Shown one piece after another: positions 52,226 to 62,825 of a stretch of 64,000 nt of DNA (position 1 is the stretch's first letter; each line of letters starts with the position of its first letter). The translations under genes were made by a program, and so were the position numbers. Origin of the DNA: Vitis vinifera (taxonomy: Eukaryota; Streptophyta; Magnoliopsida; Vitales; Vitaceae). The stretch spans positions 263,001-327,000 of the forward strand of contig NC_081815.1 in NCBI RefSeq assembly GCF_030704535.1. Direction: 5' to 3'. The notes beneath the pieces are model-generated. The model was not told the DNA's origin and searched no databases. It saw only the letters and a list, made by a program, of their open reading frames with translations.

Positions 52226-54273
52226 CACATGCAGGGCCATAGCCATGGGAGGTGGACCGGTGGTCAGCCTTTCTGCCTCAACAGCATATACATTGTAATC
52301 TGGCATAAAGGTTCTTTGTCCTTTACACTACCCTCCAATCTCGTCCACATCTCCTTTATTTGACTTCATTCCACCTCATCTGTCCACGTCTCGGGCCCAA
52401 TAATATCTTCTCATGTATCACCGAGTCTGAGAGATTTGGGAACTTCTGGTGAAGAATGTGTGACCCATTGTCGCAACTCTCAAGTTTTCACTTGCCCACC
52501 ATCGGCCACCAGCTTCTTCAAGATATGCAGAAACACTAGGGAGATAAATATGGCAGTTTCGAATATTTCACCCTTCAATATTAATATTTCTAACCATGGT
52601 GATTGGTGAGTAGTGATGAGTTTCAAAGCATGAGCAGCACGTAAACATAGGAATATTAATGGTTGGTTGAGGTTAGATTTGGCTACAAATACTTAAAAGT
52701 TTAGTGGGTTGGTTGAGATTAGATGGGGTGTCAAGTCTTTGAATCACCTCTTCTGCAGAGAGGAAGAAGGAAAATAACAACACATCACGGGCTAGCTCCT
52801 TGTAAATCAAGTGTTTTTTTCCCATTTCCTTTTTGTTTGTTTCTCAAAGTTAATTAACGTTTATGCCTTTTTCCTTTGCAGAAAACCTTCAAACAAACGC
52901 AAAGAGTACGTCGATTCATTATTAAAATCAAATTAATTAAATGATTTCAAATTCCTCTTTGGTATTAGGAAAATGAATATTGTACAAAATTAAACATTTT
53001 TATGTTTCCTTGTTACGTACAGAATAAAAGAAATTAATTACTTGACGGAGATGAGTATGTATCAAGTAAGCAAAGATCAAAGATTAATAAATTAATGACG
53101 AAAGTTAGGTGTTTAGACTCAAGCGATTCAATCCATCTAGGTGTTATGTGCTCCATCTCTTGAGCCTAAAACTGGCTTTGTCACTACATGTACGTAGAGA
53201 TCATTCGAGGAAAAATTGTTTAGAATGCAAATAGTAAATACAAAATGAGCAAACATATCATCCTCTTCGGTACGGCTGGTCATTCATGAATATGGATATA
53301 ATTGATTGAAGCACGTTTTTATGGATATAGACATGACATAATTGATTAGGATGGTTACACCTTTTCCTACCTTTGAAAGCTTTGGAAAAGACAAGTATCT
53401 TAATTAGATTTTTCAAACTGAGCTTCCCCTGATGCTCAGGCACCCACTACAGGGAGCGAAGAATCCCACTACCGCTACTGGCGAGGCAATAGTGTATACA
53501 TATAATTGAACTTAATTAAACTTACATATGATTAATCAAGAGTAACATTAAGTCAAAAGGATAATGAAGCTAGGCGGCTTTATTAACCAGCAACTAGTAA
53601 TATAAGAAAACAAAAAAGAATCGCAAACATGTGAGAATTTGGCATGTTGTGGGACAAGAATTGTGTCCCGATGTGGCTGATTTTCAGAATGGGACAAAGG
53701 TCAAGTTGCAGAGCCCATGTTTAAAATTAAATTTTACACCAGTTTTTCATTATGACATGGGCGGTTTAACTTCAAAATAATATCATTACAGCATGACTTG
53801 TTGCTGGTAGGTCTCATGGCTTCTCCTGCTCCTCCAACTTTACTAATGCATGCAATGTATCTGCACCCCTCCCCCATCATCCCCAACTTATTAATTTCCC
53901 ACTGATTACTCAATCTCGTTTCAAGTGATTTTGAGAAATGGTAAAAAGAAGAAGAAGAAAAGGTAAAAAGATACTGTCCATGCACATTAACCTTATAAAT
54001 TTTTTAAAAGTATTTTTAATATTTTTTTATCATTATTGAATAGCCTATATATAGCAAACGATCCAAAACCTAATTGATTAAAAAAAATTATATATATTGT
54101 CACATAAATTTTAAGTAATAGGGGCATCACATCAAAATATGGCATGTGGTTGTGTCCACCTATGAACATTTGAAGCTATATTGAAAATTCTTTTAAAAGA
54201 TAATTAATAGAAATGACTAGGAAATTAGCGTGACGTATTATTGGTATTCATCATGCCAGCAGATATACTCTCC

Positions 54274-54298
54274 AAAAAAAAAAAAAAAAAAAAAAAAA
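54274..54298. repeat. Poly-A tract upstream of pectinesterase copy 2
   Basis: About 25 consecutive A residues, roughly 160 bp before the start codon. Confidence 0.9.
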
Positions 54299-54459
54299 TC
54301 TTGAATGGCTTCTTCACCCTTCATGCTTTGCCTCATCATCCAAATTACCAAATTCCATGCAACTCTCACGTTCCCAATTCCACACTATATATTACTTTAA
54401 TCTCCCCGACATGTATCATATCAATCCCTGACATTGCCCTCTTGGAAGGTCCAACTCTC

Positions 54460-56249
54460 ATGACTTCCTCATCACTGAGATGGCTACTGTTCCTTTGCCC
54501 AATCTTCTTCTTCTCAGGGGCCTCTGCTCTCAACTACTCCAATGCTTCATATACTTCTCTAAAGTCTGTGACATCTTTCTGCAAATCTACACCTTACCCA
54601 GATGTTTGTTTTCAATCTTTGAAGGTCCACGTCTCTATCAATATCAATCCCAACATCATCACCTTTCTCCTTCACTCCCTCCAGACTGCAATATCAGAAG
54701 CTGGGAAGGTCTCCACCCTGCTGTCCACTGCCGGACAGCACTCTGATGTCATTGAAAAGCAAAGAGGAACCATCCAGGATTGCAGGGAACTCCACCAAAT
54801 CACCGTGTCTTCTTTGCAGAGATCCGTGTCCCGAGTCCGTTCAGGGGACTCCCAGAAACTGAAAGATGCGAGAGCCTTTCTCAGCGCATCCCTCACAAAC
54901 AAGGTTACATGCTTAGAAGGCCTGGATTCTGCCGCTGGTCCTTCCAAGCCAACGTTGGTGAATTCCATAGTTGCTGCTTACAAGCATGTGAGTAATTGTC
55001 TCTCGGTTCTGTCTAAGTCAACCCCACAAAAAGGCCCCATCAATCGCCGCCTTATGGGTGCCCCAGCATGGGCGTCCCGCCGGATATTGCAGAGCTCCGG
55101 TGACGAGTATGACCCCAGTGAGGTGCTTACTGTGGCTGCGGATGGAACTGGGAACTTCACCACCGTCACTGATGCAATAAATTTTGCTCCCAATAACAGC
55201 AATGACAGAATAATTATCTATGTCAGGGAAGGGGTTTATGAGGAAAATGTTGATATTCCAAGCCATAAGACCAATATTGTTTTTCTGGGAGATGGAAGTG
55301 ATGTTACCTTCATTACTGGAAGCAGAAGTGTGGTGGATGGCTGGACTACTTTCAGATCTGCAACTGTTGGTAATGTTCGATCCCTCATTACAGATTTCTT
55401 TCATTTTTTTATTATTTTTTTCTTCTGATATCTATGCATGATCTGAACAAGACTTTCTCTATGATCAACCAATTTATCATCAATCACTCTGGGATTTTCA
55501 CTGGAAGGAAAAAGTCTAAGTTGTTCTGTTTCTGATCTCAATTCTACTAATTGAACTCAGCCGTCTCTGGGGAGGGATTTCTGGCACGCGACATAACCTT
55601 CGAGAACAGGGCAGGACCAGAGAAGCACCAAGCAGTTGCCCTTCGCATAAATGCCGACTTAGCAGCAGTGTACAAATGCACCATTCTAGGTTACCAGGAC
55701 ACATTGTATGTGCATTCGTTTAGACAATTTTACAGAGAGTGTGACATATTTGGGACAATAGATTTCATATTTGGAAATGCAGCTGTTGTTTTCCAGGCTT
55801 GCAACATTGTAGCCAGAATGCCAATGGCTGGCCAATTCACTGTTGTAACAGCACAATCCAGGGACACCTCAGATGAGGACACTGGAATCTCAATACAGAA
55901 CTGTTCCATTTCGGCTACTGATGACTTGTATTCGAATCGTGGCAGTGTCAAAAGCTACCTGGGGAGGCCATGGAAGGTGTACGCTCGCACAGTTTATCTT
56001 GAGTCCTACATTGATGACTTCATTGATCCATCTGGGTGGACCGAATGGAATGGAAATGAAGGCTTGGACACTTTATATTATGGAGAGTATGACAATAATG
56101 GACCTGGGTCAGGGACAGAGAATCGAGTTACTTGGCAAGGGTATCATGTGATGGAAGATAACGATGCCTATAATTTCACAGTATCTGAGTTTATTACAGG
56201 TGATGAATGGCTGGACTCAACATACTTCCCTTACGATGATGGGATTTAA
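54460..56249 (+). CDS. Pectinesterase with N-terminal inhibitor-like (PMEI) domain, copy 2
   Basis: Two exons, 54460-55369 and 55561-56249, with a 191-bp intron at the same codon and phase as in copy 1; 532 aa. The start MTSSSLRWLLFLCPIFFFSG is a classic signal peptide; the frame is open further upstream but through a poly-A tract. The PMEI-like domain (about 35-190) has CKSTPYPDVC and VTCLEGL. Two processing motifs stand close together, RRLM at 196-199 and RRIL at 207-210. Catalytic residues are complete: HQAVALR, Gln349/Asp350 in YQDTLY, Asp371 in TIDFIFG, Arg439/Trp441 in LGRPW. It is a wall pectin demethylesterase, probably secreted and then processed. Composition is less GC-rich than copy 1. 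Confidence 0.94.
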
Positions 56250-56325
56250 TATTGAGGCGTCTTCTGTGGTTTTCCAGGAGATAGTGGCCAGAAGAAGTCC
56301 TAATTAGAATTACTAGAAATGAATG

Positions 56326-56327
<2 letters not shown>

Positions 56328-56369
<42 letters not shown>

Positions 56370-56409
56370 GGGGGAGAGAGAGATATATAGATAGACAGAT
56401 AGATAGATA
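56328..56409. repeat. AT run followed by GA and GATA units
   Basis: An AT run at 56328-56366, then GA-rich sequence and GATA units to about 56409, within the probable 3' UTR or flank of pectinesterase copy 2. Confidence 0.9.
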
Positions 56410-57591
56410 TCCCTCCTCTATGGATCATTTTCTCCTATGCGGTTTAATGTTATAGTATTATGTGAGGGATTTGAATTTGGTCTAAGGCTCTGCATCTCAA
56501 CTGCTAGAGTGCTTGAGAACAATTTGAATCAGCCCAACTGAAATTGGTGGGTCAGAAACTTGTTTCCTCTAGCTTGTTATCGATAGAAGTAACAGAGAAA
56601 TGAAATCGTTTCATCTTTTATCTTTGAAGATCTGTGTAAATTTTATCAGTAGGATGCTGCTTTCTGAATATGGTGGACAGCCGGGTAAGCTGAGCAAACT
56701 GATCCTTCACTGGAGGAATCTCCTTAAGGGGACAGGTTAATTATCACTTCTAAATTTGTAGTGATCTGAATAGGTGTCTAGCCTCTGCCACAGAGGTGTC
56801 TTAGTTCCTGAAATAGATGCATGTGGCTTGGACCTCGGTCACTGATAATGACAGGGTAAGGCTGCTCAGCGCCAATAAATAAATCATGTTTGATAACATT
56901 GGCATTCTGAATCACAACGCAGTCAAAAAATCTAATATATACTAAAACAATGGCAACTCATTTATCCAAGCTCTTCTGGTTTGACATTGAGGTTATCAGT
57001 TCCGCATTTGGGCCTTTTGTTGGTATTGATATAAATTAAGCATGGGCATGGTAGATTTTCAATCAACCATGCATAATTCCAATTTACTCTTAGTTATTGG
57101 AATGTAAGGTTGGATGGCTCCGAGAGCAGAGAAAAATCGGCAAATGAATGAATTGTTATAACCGGGGCTTAATCGATTTAGGCAAGGTTAGCTAAAAGTG
57201 AACTGGGTTATCCTATATATGAAGTTTGTTGAAGGCAAATGAACTCTCACCACAGAATTAAGCATGGCTTTGGAAAAGCTGTTGGTAGGATTTCTATTTA
57301 ATACATTTGATGCGCACATGACTTAAAAGAAGTGGCGGGGAATGCGGTTGACAAGGGAGGATAATCTGTGTGACCCATTCACCAAGCCCCTAACTAACTT
57401 TTAAATAGAGTACCTGAAATGTCTCTCGTCCAGACCTCTTTTGTAAATAAGATTGAAAATTCAGAAAAGAAATAGTAATAATAATAGTAGTAGTAGTCAT
57501 AAGACGACCACAAGAAGAAGAAGAGGAGGAGGAGGAGGAGGAGGGGGAAAGAAGAAGAACGTCCTGATTATTTGTTTCTGGTAATCCTTTC

Positions 57592-57626
57592 TCTCTCTGC
57601 CTTAGCTTGAATCTAAGGCAGAGAGA
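57592..57626 (+). promoter_or_regulatory. Perfect 14-bp inverted repeat in the leader of pectinesterase copy 3
   Basis: The arms TCTCTCTGCCTTAG (57592-57605) and CTAAGGCAGAGAGA (57613-57626) are exact inverted copies around a 7-nt loop. The structure ends 35 nt before the start codon at 57662, so it is probably in the 5' UTR and could form a hairpin in the mRNA. A function is not shown. Confidence 0.6.
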
Positions 57627-57661
57627 TCTTTGCCTTAGATATACATATAAATAGCACAAAC

Positions 57662-59715
57662 ATGGCATTTCAGGATTTTGGCCATTTGTCAGAACGGCGG
57701 CGAATTGAAAGGCAACAAAGGTTCAAAAAGAGGATTTACATTGGTGCTGTTTCAGCGGTTGTGGTCATTCTTCTAGTTGCTGTTGGGGTGTTTGCTGCCG
57801 TCACTAGATCTGATGATCATGGCAATGATAATGGTAATGGTAATGGCCAAAAGACCGCAGCTGCAGTTAAACCTCAAAAGCAGGTGTCCCACAATGACAA
57901 GGCCATAAAAACCATATGTTCCGCTACAGATTACAAGCAGACATGCGAGAATAGCCTCTCAAAGCTGTCACGCTCCAACAGTACATTGTCTCAACCCAAA
58001 GATCTACTCAAGGTTGCAATTTCAGCTGCCTCCGATGGACTCCAAAAGGCCTTTGGTAAAACCGTGACGTTCAAGTTTGACACTCCAGAAGAGAAAGATG
58101 CTTATGAAGATTGTAAGGTACTGATGCAGAATGCCAAAGAAGAATTAGAGGCTTCAATATCCCAAGTTTCTGCTTCAAACAAGCTCTCCTCAGTCACCCA
58201 AGAGTTGAACAATTGGCTAAGTGCTGTCATGTCTTACCAAGCGACCTGCATTGATGGGTTCCCTGAAGGACCATTGAAAACCAATATGGAGAAAACTTTC
58301 AAGTCTGCAAAGGAACTCACCAGCAATGCCCTGGCCATTGTATCGAAGGTTACTTCAATCCTTTCATCATTCGACTTAACAGGTGCCAACCGTCACCTTC
58401 TAGCACAGGAATCCAGTGGGCCGTCTTTGGCCAACAACGGCCTTCCTATCTGGATGACCCGAGAGGATCGCAGGGTGTTGAAGCCTAAGGAATCCAATCT
58501 CACACCCAATGCGGTTGTGGCAAAGGATGGCAGTGGAAATTTCACTACCATTTCTGCTGCACTTGCAGCCATGCCACCCAAATACCCAGGACGGTATGCA
58601 CTTCCAAGTCTCCAACTTCTTCGCATCTTGAATACTTCATCATCACCATCTATGTATATATAACTCAATAATGGATTAGGAGTCCATCTTTATTTATCTC
58701 TTCTAGTATGTGTTTATGAAAATGCAGGTATGTAATTTACGTTAAAGAAGGAGTTTATGACGAGACCGTGACAGTGGAAAGGAAGATGCAGAATGTCACC
58801 ATGTATGGTGAAGGATCAAGGAAGACAATCGTCACAGGAAACAAAAATTTCGTAGATGGGGTTAGGACTTTCCAAACGGCAAGTTTCGGTATGAGGATCA
58901 ACCCAATAGGAAGATATTGATCATTCTGGTGCTGAGTCATTGATTAATGTTATAGTAGCTGGTGGCATATATATACACATTCAAAGTGTGCATGGTTTCT
59001 GTGTTTTCATGCAGTGGCTCTAGGAGATGGTTTCGTGGCTGTTTCCATGGGATTCAGAAACACAGCGGGGCCAGAAAAGCATCAGGCAGTGGCTATCAGA
59101 GTCCAATCGGATCGCTCAATTTTCCTCAACTGCCGTATGGACGGGTACCAAGACACGGTCTATGCACAAACCCATCGCCAGTTTTTCCGGGGCTGTGTCA
59201 TCACTGGCACCATTGACTTCATATTCGGAGACGCTTCAGCCATCTTTCAGAACTGCTTGATCACCGTCAGGAAGCCCTTGGACAACCAACAAAACATCGT
59301 CACAGCCCAGGGAAGGACAGACAAACGTGAAACCACCGGAATTGTGCTGCAGAACTGCCGCATATTGCCAGACCAGGACTTGATCCCGACGAAGACCCAG
59401 GTCAAGAGTTACCTTGGGAGACCCTGGAAGGAGTTCTCCAGAACCATTGTGATGGAATCAACCATTGAGGATCTCATACAACCCCAGGGATGGTTACCTT
59501 GGGAAGGCAACTTTGCCCTCTCCACCCTCTACTACGCTGAATACAACAACAAAGGACCTGGTGCTGCACTCAGCGCCAGGGTGAAGTGGCCTGGTTACAA
59601 GGTCATTGAAAAAGAGGAGGCCGTGAAATACACAGTGGGGCCTTTCATACAAGGGGATGATTGGTTGAAGGCCGACTATGGCATTAGCCTTCCTGTTCAT
59701 TTCGGCTTATATTAA
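57662..59715 (+). CDS. Pectinesterase with N-terminal inhibitor-like (PMEI) domain, copy 3
   Basis: Three exons: 57662-58593, 58728-58888 and 59015-59715; 597 aa. The second intron is at the same place and phase as the single intron of copies 1 and 2; the first intron (after PPKYPGR) is extra. The N-terminus is a basic stretch (RRRIERQQRFKKR) and a membrane segment (about 28-49), the type II leader of long PMEs. An Asn/Gly-rich linker (NDNGNGNG) follows. The PMEI-like domain spans about 75-240 (ICSATDYKQTC, ATCIDGF). The processing motif is RRVL at 270-273. Catalytic residues are complete: HQAVAIR, Gln410/Asp411 in YQDTVY, Asp432 in TIDFIFG, Arg500/Trp502 in LGRPW. FGDAS replaces FGNAA, a variant seen in part of the family. 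It belongs to a different subfamily from copies 1 and 2, judging by leader and intron pattern. Confidence 0.94.
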
Positions 59716-62025
59716 CTAATCTTGCTCAAGTTGATTGAGTACCAATTTTAGAATTAAGTGTGGTGGAGAGGCAGAATGAAATGATTTTTTCAGCAGCTAA
59801 TTTCACCAAGGTTCCATTGATCATCAGTTGCATGACTTGCCTCCATTATCATTAAATTTCATAGGTTCATGATCATCTGTTCAATATTGCCCTAGCTTGT
59901 TCTTCCATTTTAAACAAGGCACTCCAAATTAACTTTTATTGTACTATATTCCATTTACACCAACATTTTTTAACATCATCAATTTTCCAGGATAATTCAA
60001 TTGTACAACTAAATATTAATTGTAACTTTTCTCTTGCCTTCCCGGAGGATGTGTTCCAATCATGTCTTCAATCCTATGCTATTCAAATTCTCGAGTTCCA
60101 AGGATGTATAATGCTAATAATTTAGTCTAATTTGTTTAAGTTTACAATTTCATTTAAAAAATTTGTGGATTTAGTTCCAAGTAATTCTTGAATTATTGTA
60201 TATTGATCTTGAAAATACAATATTGTTGATCTGTTCATCCGACTGTTCAAGTAAGTATACATGGTTGAGTTTATTACCAGTGTAATGACATCTTAGGTGT
60301 ATTGTGGGCTTAATTGTATAATGGATCATATCTAAAATTGAAAATACACAAATAATAAGAGGAGTGCTCAAAGGCTCGAGAAAAATTTTGTGCAATTAAT
60401 TTTCTTTAATTGTTTTCTCTTTAAGCATTTGACCTAACCCTTGAAGATTTTTACTAGTATATATGCACTTTGTGATATATTATGACTCTTATACAAGTAC
60501 TCTAGAGTTTATAGTCATTATTATTCTTTGTGCATTCCCAATGCTCTCAGTGTCTAAAATTTCGATTGAGATTGTTCATGGTGGTTGATTGCATCCCCTC
60601 AAATCATTGAAGAGTTTACTAAAGAACACGTGTTGCACTCTTACGTGAAAACAATTGTAGTTACTAACCAATCATGTAAGATATTTGGATGAATATAACT
60701 TCTAGTTGGGATAAAATTGTGTAATTTTTTTTTTTTTGTAATTAATCATGAGTTTGTTATAGGGATGAGTAACCCATGGTTTTTATATTTGTAAAGTTAT
60801 TAATCAATTCTAGAGATGATTTTTTTCACCATAAATGGGTGGAATACCTATTCACCCCATCTAAGTAATTTCATAAAACATGCAAGATCAAAACTTCCGG
60901 CATTACATAACCTACTAATTTAACCTAAAAGTTTAAATCATTGGGTATCAAGTCAAAAAGTTATAGTACTTGAAATGCTACAGAAAGGGCTGCTTGGAAT
61001 AGTCAATGGCTTACTTAGGTGCTATAGAATGGGCTTGGAATCCTCGATGGGCCTCCAAAATCAAAACAAACTCGAAACATTGGCCAGCAGGCAACTTTCT
61101 GAATTCTAGAACCTTACCCCCTCTGGACATGGGAGGAAAGACACTGGTCTTTCACCCAAGTATTGACTATTGAAAGCAAGTGTGGGGGCATCACGTAAAC
61201 TACTTTTGAAGCATTACAAAACGAACGAGTACTGAAAAGATACAAGGCATTGTTTTTCATACCCACCAATGACTAGCCTATGGCCTATTATATTGGAGTA
61301 TCTAGCTAGACTCCATAGAACCCTCTTTTCAACAGAGTTCACTCCAACTCCATTGGTGAACTTTGAAGCCTAACAAGACAATATAACTTTTGTCGGCCAA
61401 GAGAAAGACGATCTAAAATTGTGAAAATCAAACGTGAGCTTACACAAACTTAGCTAAAGGTGCATGATCCTAACCTCACAACTCTGGCTAGGCATCTATC
61501 TAACAAACAAGAGGAAGAAACAAACAATCCTGCCGTTGTTACCGGGGCCTCTGATAAATCCCTGTGGGTGGTGGGATGAAGGAGAGATACTCCTAACCCC
61601 ATTAATGTTGGTGAAGTAGCCCTGACAACATGAAGATGGAGGGATTCTTTCGCATGCGAAGAAAATGGTCCATTGATAATGACACCGTGATCATCAAGCC
61701 ACTCCACTCATTTCCAACACAGAAAATGACTTCCTGTATGGATCAATAGTAGCCATTATTTGGGCAGCCTGCCTTTGTGAAGAGGGGGAAAAACAGAACT
61801 GAAAATTTCAATTTTTCGTAGTTTTCGAAATAATCAACCCATCAGCTTTGATCGAGACTTTAGCCAAACTGTTCTTACATGAAATAGGTACTAAATTCTT
61901 ATGGTAATTAGAGTTGACTGTTCTTTCAACAAATTCTTTCTTATGTCTTCCCTCACACCAAATACTATAGGGACCCCTCCCCTTGGGAAACACGTGGCAC
62001 GCAGCTCATAGTGACGCGTGGCACG
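59716..62025. other. Intergenic region between pectinesterase 3 and the LTR element
   Basis: AT-rich to about 60840, with a poly-T run near 60726-60738. From about 60870 to 61760 it is GC-balanced and repeat-like, but no protein motif or terminal repeat was recognised; the minus-strand frame 61450-61707 has no family resemblance. At 61991-62026 the unit CGTGGCACG occurs twice, directly before the LTR. Confidence 0.5.
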
Positions 62026-62770
62026 TGTTATCAGTCGGACCTTCATCATCCGGATTCCCCTGAGGATATGCATGGTGCAGTTATCCTATCCGGACCGCCT
62101 CAAGGAAAGGCAAACGACGTTTCAGCTTCTCCTATCCAAGGAAGAGCAAACGACGCTGGCAGAGCGTAGACATCCGGATAATCTCCACAACACATCCGGA
62201 TAATCAGCATGAGCCACCCGGATATAAATCGTCTGAATGGTCAAATAAAGTAAAGCGAGTCTTACACGCAATCACAACAAGCAGCCATGGTCCACATCTT
62301 GTCACCTGCAGAGTGAGAAGACAAGAGGAAGCGACAGCAAGTCACTTCCCACGATCATTCTACATAACCACTTCCCACGATCTCTGACAGCCGCATCACC
62401 TACCATGGTCTCTGACAGCCATTCGTAGGATGATAATGCTCCTACTGACACCTATTATCATCATTACAACATAAAATATCTCCTCACCATTAATGAAAGG
62501 AGCAGTACCCCTGAAGTTATATATATATGCCTTCACACGCAGAAGAAGGGGATCCCCCTGGTAACCTCTTGAGACCTAGTAGAAGGCCAACTGGTTTATG
62601 TCTCTCTCTCTTACCATGACTAACAAAACCATCGGAGGGTGCGTCCGGACACCCTGTCCGGATGCCTTTTGCAGGTACAACCGCTGAATCAAGAACCCCT
62701 TGTGTGTTGAGAATCACGTGTCCATCCATCTAGTAGCAACGTGGACCACCGGATACGCGAGGCGACAACA
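62026..62770 (+). repeat. 5' LTR
   Basis: The U3 part holds repeated CCGGAT motifs (near 62050, 62090, 62172, 62195 and 62219) and a near-duplicate AGCAAACGACG / GGCAAACGACG. A TATA box is at about 62518-62528. The right end is fixed by the primer-binding site. The left end is a best guess. Confidence 0.6.
62518..62528 (+). promoter_or_regulatory. TATA box of the LTR promoter
   Basis: TTATATATATA lies about 250 bp before the LTR end, the usual place for the U3/R boundary signal. Confidence 0.55.
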
Positions 62771-62771
62771 T

Positions 62772-62789
62772 TGGCGCCGTCTGTGGGAA
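62772..62789 (+). other. Primer-binding site of the LTR retrotransposon
   Basis: TGGCGCCGTCTGTGGGAA starts two bases after the LTR end. The TGGCGCC start and this spacing are standard for plant Ty3/gypsy elements, where a tRNA 3' end primes minus-strand synthesis. The exact tRNA was not determined. Confidence 0.75.
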
Positions 62790-62825
62790 GCTTTACTTTT
62801 TATTTTGATTCAGTCACTAGCAAAG

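Larger units (their letters stand above)
50288..54459. other. Intergenic region between pectinesterases 1 and 2
   Basis: No gene is seen in 4.2 kb. The stretch 50690-50950 is GC-balanced but without a supported frame. 51250-52080 is AT-rich. The part before 54459 should be the promoter of copy 2. The long open frame upstream of its start runs through a poly-A tract and is not coding. Confidence 0.5.
56250..57661. other. Intergenic region between pectinesterases 2 and 3
   Basis: No gene is seen. It contains an AT and GATA microsatellite just after copy 2, a purine-rich GAA/GAG tract at about 57512-57560, and a perfect inverted repeat just before the copy 3 start. Confidence 0.6.

Noticed and set aside
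54241-54459. An upstream start for pectinesterase copy 2
   Set aside because: It would translate a poly-A tract into a Lys run before the signal peptide; the ATG at 54460 gives a normal leader.
61450-61707. An 85-codon minus-strand frame before the LTR element
   Set aside because: No recognisable family, no splice partners and repeat-like surroundings.
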